DNA from: DATARH01 sp963734125
GTDB lineage: Bacteria > Pseudomonadota > Alphaproteobacteria > ATCC43930 > CGMCC-115725
NCBI GenBank assembly: GCA_963734125.1
Contig: CAVTGB010000004.1
Location: forward strand, 89,679 to 153,678
DNA: 64,000 bases
Direction: 5' to 3'
The position numbers were made by a program, and so were the translations under genes. A model generated the notes under the pieces. That model worked only from the letters and a program-made list of their open reading frames with translations, was not told the DNA's origin and made no database searches. Positions within the stretch are counted from its first letter, which is position 1, and every line of letters begins with the position of its first letter. Shown here in pieces: positions 16,636 to 24,398 of this stretch.

Positions 16636-17430
16636 ATGCCCACGCCGATCGGCGAGAATCTGGCGAAGAAGAAGCTCGCGGCCAATGAACTGGTGCTGTG
16701 CATGGGGGTCAACCAGCTGCGCACCCCGAATATCGCGATGATCGCGGCGGCCTGCGGGTTTGATGCGGTCTATATCGACCTCGAGCACAACCCAACCTCG
16801 CTCGAAACCGCGGCCGGGGTGTGCGTCGCCGCGCTCGGCATGGGGATAACCCCGATCGCCCGGGTGACCTCGCACGACCCGCATGACGCGACCCGCATCC
16901 TCGATAGCGGCGCCCAGGGGGTCATGGTGCCGCATATCCAGAATGCCGCCGAAGCGAAGGCCATTGTCGACGCGTGCCTCTATGCGCCGCTCGGCCACCG
17001 CTCGGCCTTCGGCAGCGGGCCGCAACTCGGCTATGCCGCGATACCCCAAGCCGAAGTGTGCCAGATCATCAACCGCGAGACCCTGCTGATGGCGATGATC
17101 GAGACGCCCGAGGCGGTCGAGAACGCCGACTCGATCGCCGCCGTCCCCGGCATCCACGTCCTCCATATCGGCGCCAGCGACCTCTCGACCGAGATGGGCA
17201 TCCCCGGGCAATACCAGCATGAGCGGATGCGGGCGGCGTTCGAGAGCGTCGCCAAGGCGGCCCGCGCCCACGGCAAGGCGATGGGGGTCGGCGGGGTGCG
17301 CCAGGATTTCGCGTTCCAGAGCTGGCTGATTTCGATCGGCATGCGCTATCTGACCGGCGGCTCCGATGTCGGCTACATCCTGTCGGCCGGCCGCGCCGAC
17401 GTAAAGCAGCTGCGCGAATTGAAACTGTAG
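16636..17430 (+). CDS. HpcH/HpaI aldolase family protein
   Basis: The 264-residue product is a class II pyruvate-type aldolase of the HpcH/HpaI barrel. It has GFDAVYIDLEHNPTSLETA near residue 45, GAQGVMVPHIQNAAEA near 95 and MAMIETPEAVENADSIAAVPG near 145, which contain the metal-binding Glu and the Arg/Glu substrate site. Such enzymes reversibly split 4-hydroxy-2-oxo acids into pyruvate and an aldehyde. TAGGAGGATC sits directly upstream of ATG 16,636. A GNAT gene follows after two bases and a ThDP enzyme 0.5 kb further on, hinting at a 2-oxo-acid pathway, but the natural substrate is unknown. Confidence 0.88.
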   Translation: MPTPIGENLAKKKLAANELVLCMGVNQLRTPNIAMIAAACGFDAVYIDLEHNPTSLETAAGVCVAALGMGITPIARVTSHDPHDATRILDSGAQGVMVPHIQNAAEAKAIVDACLYAPLGHRSAFGSGPQLGYAAIPQAEVCQIINRETLLMAMIETPEAVENADSIAAVPGIHVLHIGASDLSTEMGIPGQYQHERMRAAFESVAKAARAHGKAMGVGGVRQDFAFQSWLISIGMRYLTGGSDVGYILSAGRADVKQLRELKL

Positions 17431-17432
17431 GG

Positions 17433-17849
17433 ATGATCCGCCTAGCGACCCCTTCCGACATGACGCGCATTTTCGCGATCCGCGACGGCGTCCACGAAAA
17501 CCCGCTTTCGACGCCCGCTTCGGTCACCGCAGCGGGCGTCGCCGAGCTCATCGCCGACCGCGCGCTGTGGGTGTGGCAGGAGGCGGACGGGCTCGTCACC
17601 GGGTTTTCCGCCGGTGATCCGCGTGACGGCTCGATCTGGTCCTTGCTGGTCGCCCCGGGGCACGAGGGCAAAGGCATCGGCCGCGCCTTGTTGCAGGCGG
17701 CATGCGACGCGCTGCGCGAGGCCGGTCATCGTGCCGCCACGCTGCGAATTGAGCCCGGCACCCGGGCCGAGCGGCATTACCGCGCCGCCGGCTGGACTGT
17801 TACCGCCACCAATGCGAACGGCGAGCTCGTCTTCACCAAGCCGCTTTGA
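17433..17849 (+). CDS. GNAT family N-acetyltransferase
   Basis: The 138-residue product is a compact GNAT. The acetyl-CoA-binding motif A reads SIWSLLVAPGHEGKGIGRALL (V-x-x-x-x-x-G-x-G-x-A), followed by GHRAATLRIEPGTRAERHYRAAGW, the motif B region. It begins MIRLATPSDMTRIFAIRDGV, the usual N-terminal strand and helix. The ATG is two bases after the aldolase stop, so the pair is co-transcribed. Its acceptor substrate is unknown. A long perfect palindrome follows 13 bases after the stop and probably ends the transcript. Confidence 0.85.
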   Translation: MIRLATPSDMTRIFAIRDGVHENPLSTPASVTAAGVAELIADRALWVWQEADGLVTGFSAGDPRDGSIWSLLVAPGHEGKGIGRALLQAACDALREAGHRAATLRIEPGTRAERHYRAAGWTVTATNANGELVFTKPL

Positions 17850-17862
17850 GGTCTTCGAAGAT

Positions 17863-17907
17863 GGACCGCGGGCCTCTGAAAGTATGCCGGCCAGAGGCCC
17901 GCGGTCC
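17863..17907. repeat. Perfect 16-bp palindrome with 13-base loop (REP-like or terminator)
   Basis: The arms GGACCGCGGGCCTCTG (17,863-17,878) and CAGAGGCCCGCGGTCC (17,892-17,907) are exact reverse complements around a 13-base loop. It lies between the GNAT stop and the ThDP-enzyme start. There is no U-run, so it is more likely a dispersed palindromic repeat that may also slow transcription. A related GC-rich sequence lies upstream of pyrG near 37,230-37,275. Confidence 0.8.
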
Positions 17908-17982
17908 GGGCTATACGCTGCCCGGCGCGATGCCGTAAGCTGGTCGCCAGCCCGCCGACCACCCACGCCCGAGGAGCCCCCG

Positions 17983-19626
17983 ATGAAAGTCACCAACGCC
18001 ATCGCCCATGTCCTGAAGACCGAGGGCGTCGAATTTCTGATCGGCTACCCGGTCAACCCGATCATCGAGGGCGCGGCGGAAGCTGACATCCGCACGATCA
18101 TGGTGCGCCAGGAGCGCATTGGCCTCCATATGTGCGACGCGGTCGGCAAGCTCTCGTCGGGCGACCGGATCGGCGTTTTCGTGATGCAGCACGGCCCGGG
18201 CACCGAGAACGCTTTTGGCGGGGTCGCGCAGTCGTTTGGCGATTCCTGCCCGGTCGTCGTCCTGCCGGCGGGGTACGCGCGCAACATCAACCAGGTGCAC
18301 CCGAACTTCAACGCGGCGCTCAATTTCCGCCACGTCACCAAATCGTCCGAGCAGGTCACCGTCGCCGACGCCACGATCGAGGCGCTGCGCCGCGCCTTCA
18401 CGATGGTCCGCAACGGCCGGCCGGGCCCGGTCTTGGTCGAGTTCCCGACCGACATCCTGCGCGAGGAGGTTCCGGACGCGCTGGTCGCCGAATACCGGAA
18501 GGCACCGCGTCTGCGGAGCGGCCCCGACCCGCAATCGGTTTCGGCGATCGCCGAAGCGCTGGTCGCGGCGCAGCGGCCGGTGATCGTCGCCGGGCAGGGG
18601 GTGCATTACGGCAAGGCTTGGCCGCAGTTGAAGGCGCTCGCCGAACTCCTCGAAGCGCCGGTGATGACGACCTTGCCGGGCAAGAGCGCGTTCCCCGAAA
18701 ACCATCCGCTGTCCTTGGGCTCGGGCGGCATCGGCATCGGCGAACATCTCTGGCATTCATTGCAGAACTGCGACTTCATCTTCGGGATCGGCTGCAGCTT
18801 TACCCGCACCAGCTTTGGCACGCCGATGCCGAAGGGCAAGAAGATCGCCCACGCGACATTGGATCCTTATGCCATCAACAAGGACGTGCCGGTCGATCTG
18901 GCCGCCGTCGGCGACGCCGGCCTGACGCTCGACGCCCTCCTCCTCGAGGTGAAGGACCGCCTGAAGGGTAAGCCCCGCGACCGCCTCGCCTCGGTCACCC
19001 GCGAGATCAAGAGCCACCGCGACGAATGGCTGGCGAAATGGAAGCATCGGCTGACCTCGGATGCTGCGCCGATCTCGCCCTACCGGGTGGTCTGGGACCT
19101 CCTCCACACGGTCGATGTCAAGAACACGATCATCACCCACGACGCCGGCAGCCCGCGCGACCAGATCTCGCCGTTCTGGGTCAGCGAGACGCCGCTTTCC
19201 TATATCGGGTGGGGCAAGACGACCCAGCTCGGCTACGGCCTCGGCCTCGCGATGGGGGCCAAGCTCGCCCACCCCGACAAGCTCTGCATCAACTTCTGGG
19301 GTGATGCCGCGATCGGCTTTACCGGCATGGATTTCGAGACCGCGGTCCGGGAACGCCTGCCGATCCTCTCGATCCTGTCCAACAATTTCTCGATGGCGAT
19401 CGAACTCAAAGTGATGCCGGTCTCGACCGAGAAGTACCGCTCGACCGACATCAGCGGCAATTACGCCGATTTCGCCAAGGCCTTGGGTGGATACGGCGAG
19501 CGGGTGACGAGCCCGTCCGAAATCATCCCGGCGATCAAGCGCGGCATCGCGCAGACCCGCGAGGGCAAGCCCGCCCTCCTCGAATTCATTACCGAGAAGG
19601 CCACCGACGTCTCGCGCTACCCGTGA
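17983..19626 (+). CDS. Thiamine diphosphate-dependent enzyme, acetolactate-synthase-like
   Basis: The 547-residue product has the three-domain ThDP decarboxylase layout. The N-terminal PYR domain starts MKVTNAIAHVLKTEGVEFLIG with the cofactor-activating Glu in VRQERIG (E44). The central domain includes VAAQRPVIVAGQGVHYG. The C-terminal PP domain has GDAAIGFTGMDF and, 24 residues on, SNN, a GDA variant of the GDG-NN motif. It is not a recognised biosynthetic IlvB. Relatives act on 2-oxo acids such as oxalyl or aryl pyruvates, and the substrate remains open. ATG 17,983 is preceded by GAGGAG about 8 bases upstream. It follows an aldolase-GNAT pair and ends before two low-GC accessory genes. Confidence 0.85.
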   Translation: MKVTNAIAHVLKTEGVEFLIGYPVNPIIEGAAEADIRTIMVRQERIGLHMCDAVGKLSSGDRIGVFVMQHGPGTENAFGGVAQSFGDSCPVVVLPAGYARNINQVHPNFNAALNFRHVTKSSEQVTVADATIEALRRAFTMVRNGRPGPVLVEFPTDILREEVPDALVAEYRKAPRLRSGPDPQSVSAIAEALVAAQRPVIVAGQGVHYGKAWPQLKALAELLEAPVMTTLPGKSAFPENHPLSLGSGGIGIGEHLWHSLQNCDFIFGIGCSFTRTSFGTPMPKGKKIAHATLDPYAINKDVPVDLAAVGDAGLTLDALLLEVKDRLKGKPRDRLASVTREIKSHRDEWLAKWKHRLTSDAAPISPYRVVWDLLHTVDVKNTIITHDAGSPRDQISPFWVSETPLSYIGWGKTTQLGYGLGLAMGAKLAHPDKLCINFWGDAAIGFTGMDFETAVRERLPILSILSNNFSMAIELKVMPVSTEKYRSTDISGNYADFAKALGGYGERVTSPSEIIPAIKRGIAQTREGKPALLEFITEKATDVSRYP

Positions 19627-19665
19627 TCCACGAGCCGCCATTTCCGAAGAGGCAAGGCACGAACA

Positions 19666-19965
19666 ATGACCGAGGTACAAAGTCGAAGGAGTCTGCTGGA
19701 CGATATTCGGGATTTCATTACAGAGAAATGGACGAAAGAGAGCGCCTGCGAGCTGTGCGGGACCGATCGCTGGATGGTCTATCCCGAACCGACCACACAC
19801 GCCTACCTTCCAGTCGGCGATGAGACCGCTCCGCCGCGAGTATACCCGCAACCCATGGTGGCCTACTTGGCGGCGAGCTGCGTAAATTGCGGAAATCTCA
19901 GGCTTATCGACGCGAGGACATTTGAGAAATGGCGCATGGAGAGGGCTCCGGAGAGGACAAGGTAG
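19666..19965 (+). CDS. Small zinc-ribbon-like protein of unknown function
   Basis: The 99-residue product has two CxxC knuckles, CELCG (near residue 29) and CVNCG (near 72), spaced like a four-cysteine zinc ribbon, with a helical N-terminus RRSLLDDIRDFITEKW. The region is less GC-rich than its surroundings. The next gene starts inside this one, overlapping by 37 bases, so the two are coupled. I do not recognise a family. A role as a small adaptor or sensor for the membrane partner is possible but speculative. Confidence 0.65.
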   Translation: MTEVQSRRSLLDDIRDFITEKWTKESACELCGTDRWMVYPEPTTHAYLPVGDETAPPRVYPQPMVAYLAASCVNCGNLRLIDARTFEKWRMERAPERTR

Positions 19966-20372
19966 TTCCCGGTCCTTGGCCACCGATCACAGCGAGTAGT
20001 CCTGGAGGACCCTCTGACGGCGATCCTTATTCTCCGGGAATCGATCTTGCGGCGCGGATGGGTCGATTGGAGGCAGTGGTAGAGGGTTTGCGGCACTCGC
20101 AGAACCTGACAATCGGCGCCACCGCTATGGTGGGCGGAATTCTCGCCGCGATCATTGTCGGGTTTGGTGTGTATGGGTTGCAGAGGATTGACCAGACGCA
20201 GGAATCGATCTCGCGCGAAGCCGATGCAACGCGTCAGGAGCTTGTCGGGGTCACCTCTGCAATCGCGAACTCGATCACGGCTGCACGAGAGATGCGGCCG
20301 CCGATTATCGTAATACCCACGCCCGGCCCACATTCGGATTCTAATCCAACCCAAAACCCGTCGGGAAAGTAA
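19929..20372 (+). CDS. Membrane-anchored coiled-coil protein of unknown function
   Basis: The 147-residue product starts with a Pro/Gly-rich soluble segment. A short helix (GIDLAARMGRLEAVVEGLRH) leads into a single membrane segment (about 62-84, ATAMVGGILAAIIVGFGVYG). A coiled-coil-like stretch QRIDQTQESISREADATRQE and a proline-rich tail follow. It overlaps the preceding zinc-ribbon gene by 37 bases in another frame. Helix, membrane span and coiled coil resemble small signalling or stator-like anchors, but no family is evident. Lower GC than its neighbours suggests an acquired pair. Confidence 0.6.
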   Translation: MAHGEGSGEDKVVPGPWPPITASSPGGPSDGDPYSPGIDLAARMGRLEAVVEGLRHSQNLTIGATAMVGGILAAIIVGFGVYGLQRIDQTQESISREADATRQELVGVTSAIANSITAAREMRPPIIVIPTPGPHSDSNPTQNPSGK

Positions 20373-20396
20373 ACGCGACGAAGAGGAGGAACCACC

Positions 20397-20849
20397 ATGC
20401 CATTGCCGCAAGACATTCGTCCGGTGTTCCAGGACATCCAGGATACGCTCGTGCGCTCCGATGCGCCGTGGATCGAAACCTCACCGACGGCGAAGATGAA
20501 GGTGCTGTGGGTCGGGTCGGAGACCGGCACCTTCGCGCTGTTGATCCACTGGAAAAAGGGCCACGTCGCCGCGCCGCACAAGCACCTCGCCGGCGCACAT
20601 GCCTATGTCATTTCCGGCAGGCTCCAGGTGAGGGGCGGCACCCTCGGCGCCGGCGATTATGTCTATGAACCCAGCGGCATCCTGCACGATGCAACGACCG
20701 CGCTCGAAGACACCACCTACCTGTTCATCTGCAACGGCGCGGTCCTGTTCTTCGACGAAAACAGCTTCACCCGCTATCTCAATTGGGAGGTCGTCGAGAA
20801 GCTGCGCACCCAAGCGGCGATCGCGCCGCGCGCCGAGGCGGCTGAATAA
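20397..20849 (+). CDS. Cupin domain protein
   Basis: The 150-residue product contains a cupin barrel. GHVAAPHKHLAGAHAYVISGRL is motif 1, with H-x-H and the downstream Glu position replaced by Ala-His. YVYEPSGILHDATTALEDTTYLF is motif 2, with the metal His. It resembles acetylacetone-cleaving or 2,4-dioxo-type cupins, which bind a single Fe(II), but the substrate is not evident. The ATG at 20,397 has AGGAGGA eight bases upstream. It stands just before two ABC binding proteins and the rest of a transporter on the same strand, so it may act on the imported compound. Confidence 0.8.
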   Translation: MPLPQDIRPVFQDIQDTLVRSDAPWIETSPTAKMKVLWVGSETGTFALLIHWKKGHVAAPHKHLAGAHAYVISGRLQVRGGTLGAGDYVYEPSGILHDATTALEDTTYLFICNGAVLFFDENSFTRYLNWEVVEKLRTQAAIAPRAEAAE

Positions 20850-20886
20850 TCGGTACCGAGGTAGAGACGGGGGGGGGGGAAGGGCG

Positions 20887-22083
20887 ATGTTGAAGCGGTT
20901 GCTCGCCACGCTGGCGCCGGCCATTGCCGGGCTGGCGCTGCTGTCGGTTCCGGCCGCGGCGCAGACCATCAAGATCGGGCTGATCAACAGCTATTCGGGA
21001 CCGTTCGCGCAGGCCGGCGACGAACTCGACAAGGGGATCCGCCTCTATATCACGACCCACGAAAAGGAGCTGCCGCCCGGGGTCAAGATCGAGCTGATAA
21101 AGCGCGACGACACCGGCCCCAACCCCGATGTTGCCAAGCGCCTCGCGCAGGAATTGATCACCCGCGATCATGTGCAATTGCTGGCCGGCGTGCTCGCGTC
21201 GCCGAATGCCGCGGCGATCGCGCCGCTGACCGCCGAAGCGAAGGTGCCGATGGTGATCATGAACGCCGCGGGCGTCGCGATCCCGCGGATCTCGCCCTAT
21301 GTCGTGCGCGACTCGTTCACGCTCTGGCAGATCTCTCTCCCGATGGGTCAATGGGCGGCAAAGAAGGGCTACAAGACGGCCTATGTCGCGGTCAGCGACT
21401 TCATCCCCGGCCACGACGCCGAGGGCGCCTTCACCAAGGGCTTCACCGACAATGGCGGCAAGATCGTCGGCGACACCCGCATTCCCCTGTCGCAACTCGA
21501 CTTCGCGCCGATCCTCCAGCGCATCAAGGACGCCAAGCCCGAGGCCGTCTTCATCTTCGTTCCGGCCGGCAAATACGCGACCGCGGTGATGAAGGCGTGG
21601 TCCGATCTCGGCCTCAAGGACGCCGGGATCCAGCTCGTCACCACGCAGGACGTGATGCTCGACGAGGAATTGCAAAATATGGGCGACACCCCGCTCGGCA
21701 TCGTCAGCACCGGCAACTATTCGGCCGCCGCGACCCGGCCGCAGAACAAGGCATTTCTCGCGCTGTGGAATGCCGCCTACACCGAGAAGGCCATCCCCGA
21801 CATGTTCTCGGTCGGCGGGTGGGATGGCATGGCGATGATCTTCGACATGCTGAAGGCGACCAACGGCAAGTTCACTGCCGACCAGGCGATGGACTTCTTC
21901 AAGACCTGGAAAAACCCGGACAGCCCGCGCGGCCCGATCATGATTGATCCGGCGACCCGCGACATCATCCAGAACATCTATCTGCGCCGGGTCGAGAAGG
22001 TCGGGGGCGGGCTTGCCAATGTCGAGTTCGAGACGATCCCCCAGGTCAAGGACCCGTGGAAGGTACTGAACCCGCCGAAATAG
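20887..22083 (+). CDS. Branched-chain amino acid-type ABC transporter substrate-binding protein (copy 1)
   Basis: The 398-residue protein starts with a signal peptide (MLKRLLATLAPAIAGLALLS to AAAQ) and has the periplasmic type I fold of LivK-like proteins: TIKIGLINSYSGPFAQAGDE, LAGVLASPNAAAIAPLTAEA, YVAVSDFIPGHDAEGAFTKGF. It captures a small organic acid, amino acid or aromatic ligand and delivers it to the LivH/LivM permease encoded downstream. A G-run and GGG precede ATG 20,887. The neighbouring gene at 22,152 is clearly a paralogue (long identical segments such as VKIELI and DNPDSPRGPIMIDP-like C-termini), so a tandem duplication has occurred. The ligand is not predictable from sequence. 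Confidence 0.9.
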   Translation: MLKRLLATLAPAIAGLALLSVPAAAQTIKIGLINSYSGPFAQAGDELDKGIRLYITTHEKELPPGVKIELIKRDDTGPNPDVAKRLAQELITRDHVQLLAGVLASPNAAAIAPLTAEAKVPMVIMNAAGVAIPRISPYVVRDSFTLWQISLPMGQWAAKKGYKTAYVAVSDFIPGHDAEGAFTKGFTDNGGKIVGDTRIPLSQLDFAPILQRIKDAKPEAVFIFVPAGKYATAVMKAWSDLGLKDAGIQLVTTQDVMLDEELQNMGDTPLGIVSTGNYSAAATRPQNKAFLALWNAAYTEKAIPDMFSVGGWDGMAMIFDMLKATNGKFTADQAMDFFKTWKNPDSPRGPIMIDPATRDIIQNIYLRRVEKVGGGLANVEFETIPQVKDPWKVLNPPK

Positions 22084-22151
22084 CGGTAGCCGCGTCGCGC
22101 GGAAAAGTGCAGATGAAGCGATAGCCGGTTACCGGGCGGGGGCAGCGTACG

Positions 22152-23354
22152 ATGTCACATAAAGCATGGGGTCCGTTGCTTGGCGCGGCCGCTGGGGCGG
22201 CGCTGGCGCTGGCATCGGCCGGCGCTGCCGCGCAGACCGTGGTCAAGATCGGGCTGATCAACAGCTATTCCGGGTATGTCGCCCAGGCCGCCGACCAGGC
22301 GCAAAAAGGCATCGACCTCTATATGAAGGAGCACGAGAAGGACCTGCCGCCCGGCGTCAAGATCGAGCTGATCCGGCGCGACGATACCTCGACCCCCGAA
22401 GTCGGCAAGCGGCTGGCGCAGGAGCTCATCGCGCGCGAGCACGTCCAGCTCTTGACCGGCGTCATCCTGTCGCCGGTCGCCGCGGCGATCGCGCCCTTGA
22501 CCGCCGAAGCGAAGGTGCCGCTTCTCATCAGCATCGCCGCCGGCGGTTCGGCCATCCCGCGGATCTCGCCTTATGTCGCGCGCGTCTCCTTCACACTGTG
22601 GCAGCAGGGCTATCCAATCGGCAAATGGGCGGCCGAGCAGGGTTGGAAGACCGGCTACACCGCGGTCAGCGACTTCATCCCCGGGCACGATTCGGAAGCC
22701 GCGTTCACCAAGGGCTTTACCGATGGCGGCGGCAAGATCGTCGGCGCCGTACGCATGCCGCCGCAGAACCCCGATTTCGCCCCGTTCGTGCAGCGCATCC
22801 TGGACGCCAAGCCCGATGTCGCCTTCCTGTGGATTCCGAGCACCCAGGCGACCTCGCTGATGAAGGCGGTCAGGGATCTGAGGGTACGCGAAGCGGGCAT
22901 CCACCTGACCTCGGCGCAGGACCTGCTGCCTGACGAGCAGTTGCCGGCGATCGGGGACATTGGCGTGGGCCTTATCACCGCCGGTAATTATTCGACCGCC
23001 GGCAAGCGGCCGGGGAACGCGGCGTTTCTCGCCGCCTGGAAGCGTGCCTATGGCGACACCGCGGTCCCCGATTTCCTCTCCATCAACGCCTGGGACGGAA
23101 TGGCGGCGATCTTCGACCTGGTCCGGGCGACCAAGGGACAATTCACCGCCGACCAGGCGATGGACTTTTTCAAGGGCTGGAAGAACCCGGACAGCCCGCG
23201 CGGCCCGATCATGATCGATCCCGAGACCCGCGACATCGTCCAGAATGTCTATATCCGCCGCCTCGACAAGGTCGACGGCAAGCTCGCCAACATCGAGATC
23301 GCGACAATCCCCCAGGTCAAGGACCCCTGGAAAGAATTCAACCCGGCGAAGTAG
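22152..23354 (+). CDS. Branched-chain amino acid-type ABC transporter substrate-binding protein (copy 2)
   Basis: The 400-residue paralogue of the preceding gene shares SFTLWQ, AVSDFIPGHD, FTKGFTD and KNPDSPRGPIMIDP, and ends with QVKDPWKEFNPAK against QVKDPWKVLNPPK. I estimate roughly 60 percent identity by eye. It has its own signal peptide (MSHKAWGPLLGAAAGAALAL to AAAQ). Differences are concentrated around the ligand-facing loops (for example MNAAGVAIP against SIAAGGSAIP), so the two copies may bind different ligands and share one permease. A palindrome-bearing gap of 171 bases separates it from livH. Confidence 0.9.
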   Translation: MSHKAWGPLLGAAAGAALALASAGAAAQTVVKIGLINSYSGYVAQAADQAQKGIDLYMKEHEKDLPPGVKIELIRRDDTSTPEVGKRLAQELIAREHVQLLTGVILSPVAAAIAPLTAEAKVPLLISIAAGGSAIPRISPYVARVSFTLWQQGYPIGKWAAEQGWKTGYTAVSDFIPGHDSEAAFTKGFTDGGGKIVGAVRMPPQNPDFAPFVQRILDAKPDVAFLWIPSTQATSLMKAVRDLRVREAGIHLTSAQDLLPDEQLPAIGDIGVGLITAGNYSTAGKRPGNAAFLAAWKRAYGDTAVPDFLSINAWDGMAAIFDLVRATKGQFTADQAMDFFKGWKNPDSPRGPIMIDPETRDIVQNVYIRRLDKVDGKLANIEIATIPQVKDPWKEFNPAK

Positions 23355-23465
23355 CCGCGGACCGATGCCCCGTTACCCGCTCACCCATCCCCGGAACGCC
23401 CGCCCCGGCGGGCGGCCGTCCGGGGACCGGGTAGGGCTCGGCCACGCGTCGCCGACCCTGCACAA

Positions 23466-23490
23466 CCCTCTCCCCCACTGGGGGAGAGGG
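23466..23490. repeat. Perfect 11-bp palindrome before livH
   Basis: CCCTCTCCCCC (23,466-23,476) and GGGGGAGAGGG (23,480-23,490) flank a 3-base loop. It resembles the G/C-run palindromes found elsewhere in this window (27,837, 44,849, 40,030) and belongs to the same dispersed family. It lies between the second binding-protein gene and livH and could reduce read-through to the permease genes. Confidence 0.75.
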
Positions 23491-23525
23491 CAGGGTGAGG
23501 GGGACCAGCGAGGCGGAGCCGCCCG

Positions 23526-24398
23526 GTGAGCGATGCCTTTTCGGCCACCGTCAGCATCCTCTTCCACGGCACCGCCTTTGCGATGGTGCTGTACCTGATC
23601 TCGGTCGGGCTGTCGGTGACGATGGGGATGATGGGGTTCATCAACCTCGCCCACGGCGTCTTCGCGATGGTCGGCGGCTATGTGCTGACGAGCCTGATGG
23701 GCCGGGTCGGGGTGCCGTTCGTGCCGGCGCTCGCCGCTGCCGCGGTCGCCACCGCGATTGTCAGCCTCCCTGTCGAGCGCCTCTTATATCGGCGGCTCTA
23801 TGGCGGCGACGAACTCGACCAGGTGCTCCTGACGATGGGGCTCATCTTCATGTCGGTGGCTGGGGCCACTTATGTCTGGGGGCCGTTGCAGCAGCCGATG
23901 CAGCCGCCGCCCTGGCTCAGCGGCCAGGTCGATCTCGGCTTCCGCAGCTTCCCCGGCTATCGCAGCTTTCTGATCGTCTGCGGCGCCGGCCTCGTCACGG
24001 TGCTGTGGCTGGGCCTCGAGCGCACCCGCTTCGGGGTTCAGATCCGCGCCGCGGTCGACAACCTTAAGATGGCGCAATCGGTCGGCATCAACACTTCGCG
24101 CCTCTTCACCCTGACCTTCGCCTTGGGCAGCGGGCTGGCCGGATTGGGCGGCGCGCTCGGCGCCGACCTCTTGGCGATCAATCCGACCTACGCCCTCGAA
24201 AACCTCGTCTATTTCCTGATCGTCGTTGCGGTCGGCGGGCTCGGCAGCATCCGGGGACCCTTTGTCGCCTCGCTGCTGATTGGGATCGCCGATACCGGGT
24301 TCAAATACCTCTTGCCCGAACTGGGCGCCTTTTTCATCTACGCGTTGACGATGGCGATTTTATTGTGGCGACCGAGGGGCTTGTTCGGACGGGCGTGA
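23526..24398 (+). CDS. Branched-chain amino acid-type ABC transporter permease, LivH family
   Basis: The 290-residue inner-membrane protein has about eight hydrophobic segments and the LivH landmarks: LSVTMGMMGFINLAHGVFAM near the N-terminus, the cytoplasmic EAA-like region RFGVQIRAAVDNLKMAQSVGINTSRLF, and GLGSIRGPFVASLLIGIADT near the C-terminus. It forms the translocation pore with the LivM protein. The start is GTG at 23,526 with weak upstream complementarity. Its stop overlaps the GTG of livM by four bases, so the permease pair is translated together. Confidence 0.92.
   Translation: MSDAFSATVSILFHGTAFAMVLYLISVGLSVTMGMMGFINLAHGVFAMVGGYVLTSLMGRVGVPFVPALAAAAVATAIVSLPVERLLYRRLYGGDELDQVLLTMGLIFMSVAGATYVWGPLQQPMQPPPWLSGQVDLGFRSFPGYRSFLIVCGAGLVTVLWLGLERTRFGVQIRAAVDNLKMAQSVGINTSRLFTLTFALGSGLAGLGGALGADLLAINPTYALENLVYFLIVVAVGGLGSIRGPFVASLLIGIADTGFKYLLPELGAFFIYALTMAILLWRPRGLFGRA

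Noticed and set aside
16276..17271. N-terminal extension of the ureohydrolase frame
   Set aside because: Extension is antisense to the aldolase gene; the agmatinase domain begins just after ATG 16,275.
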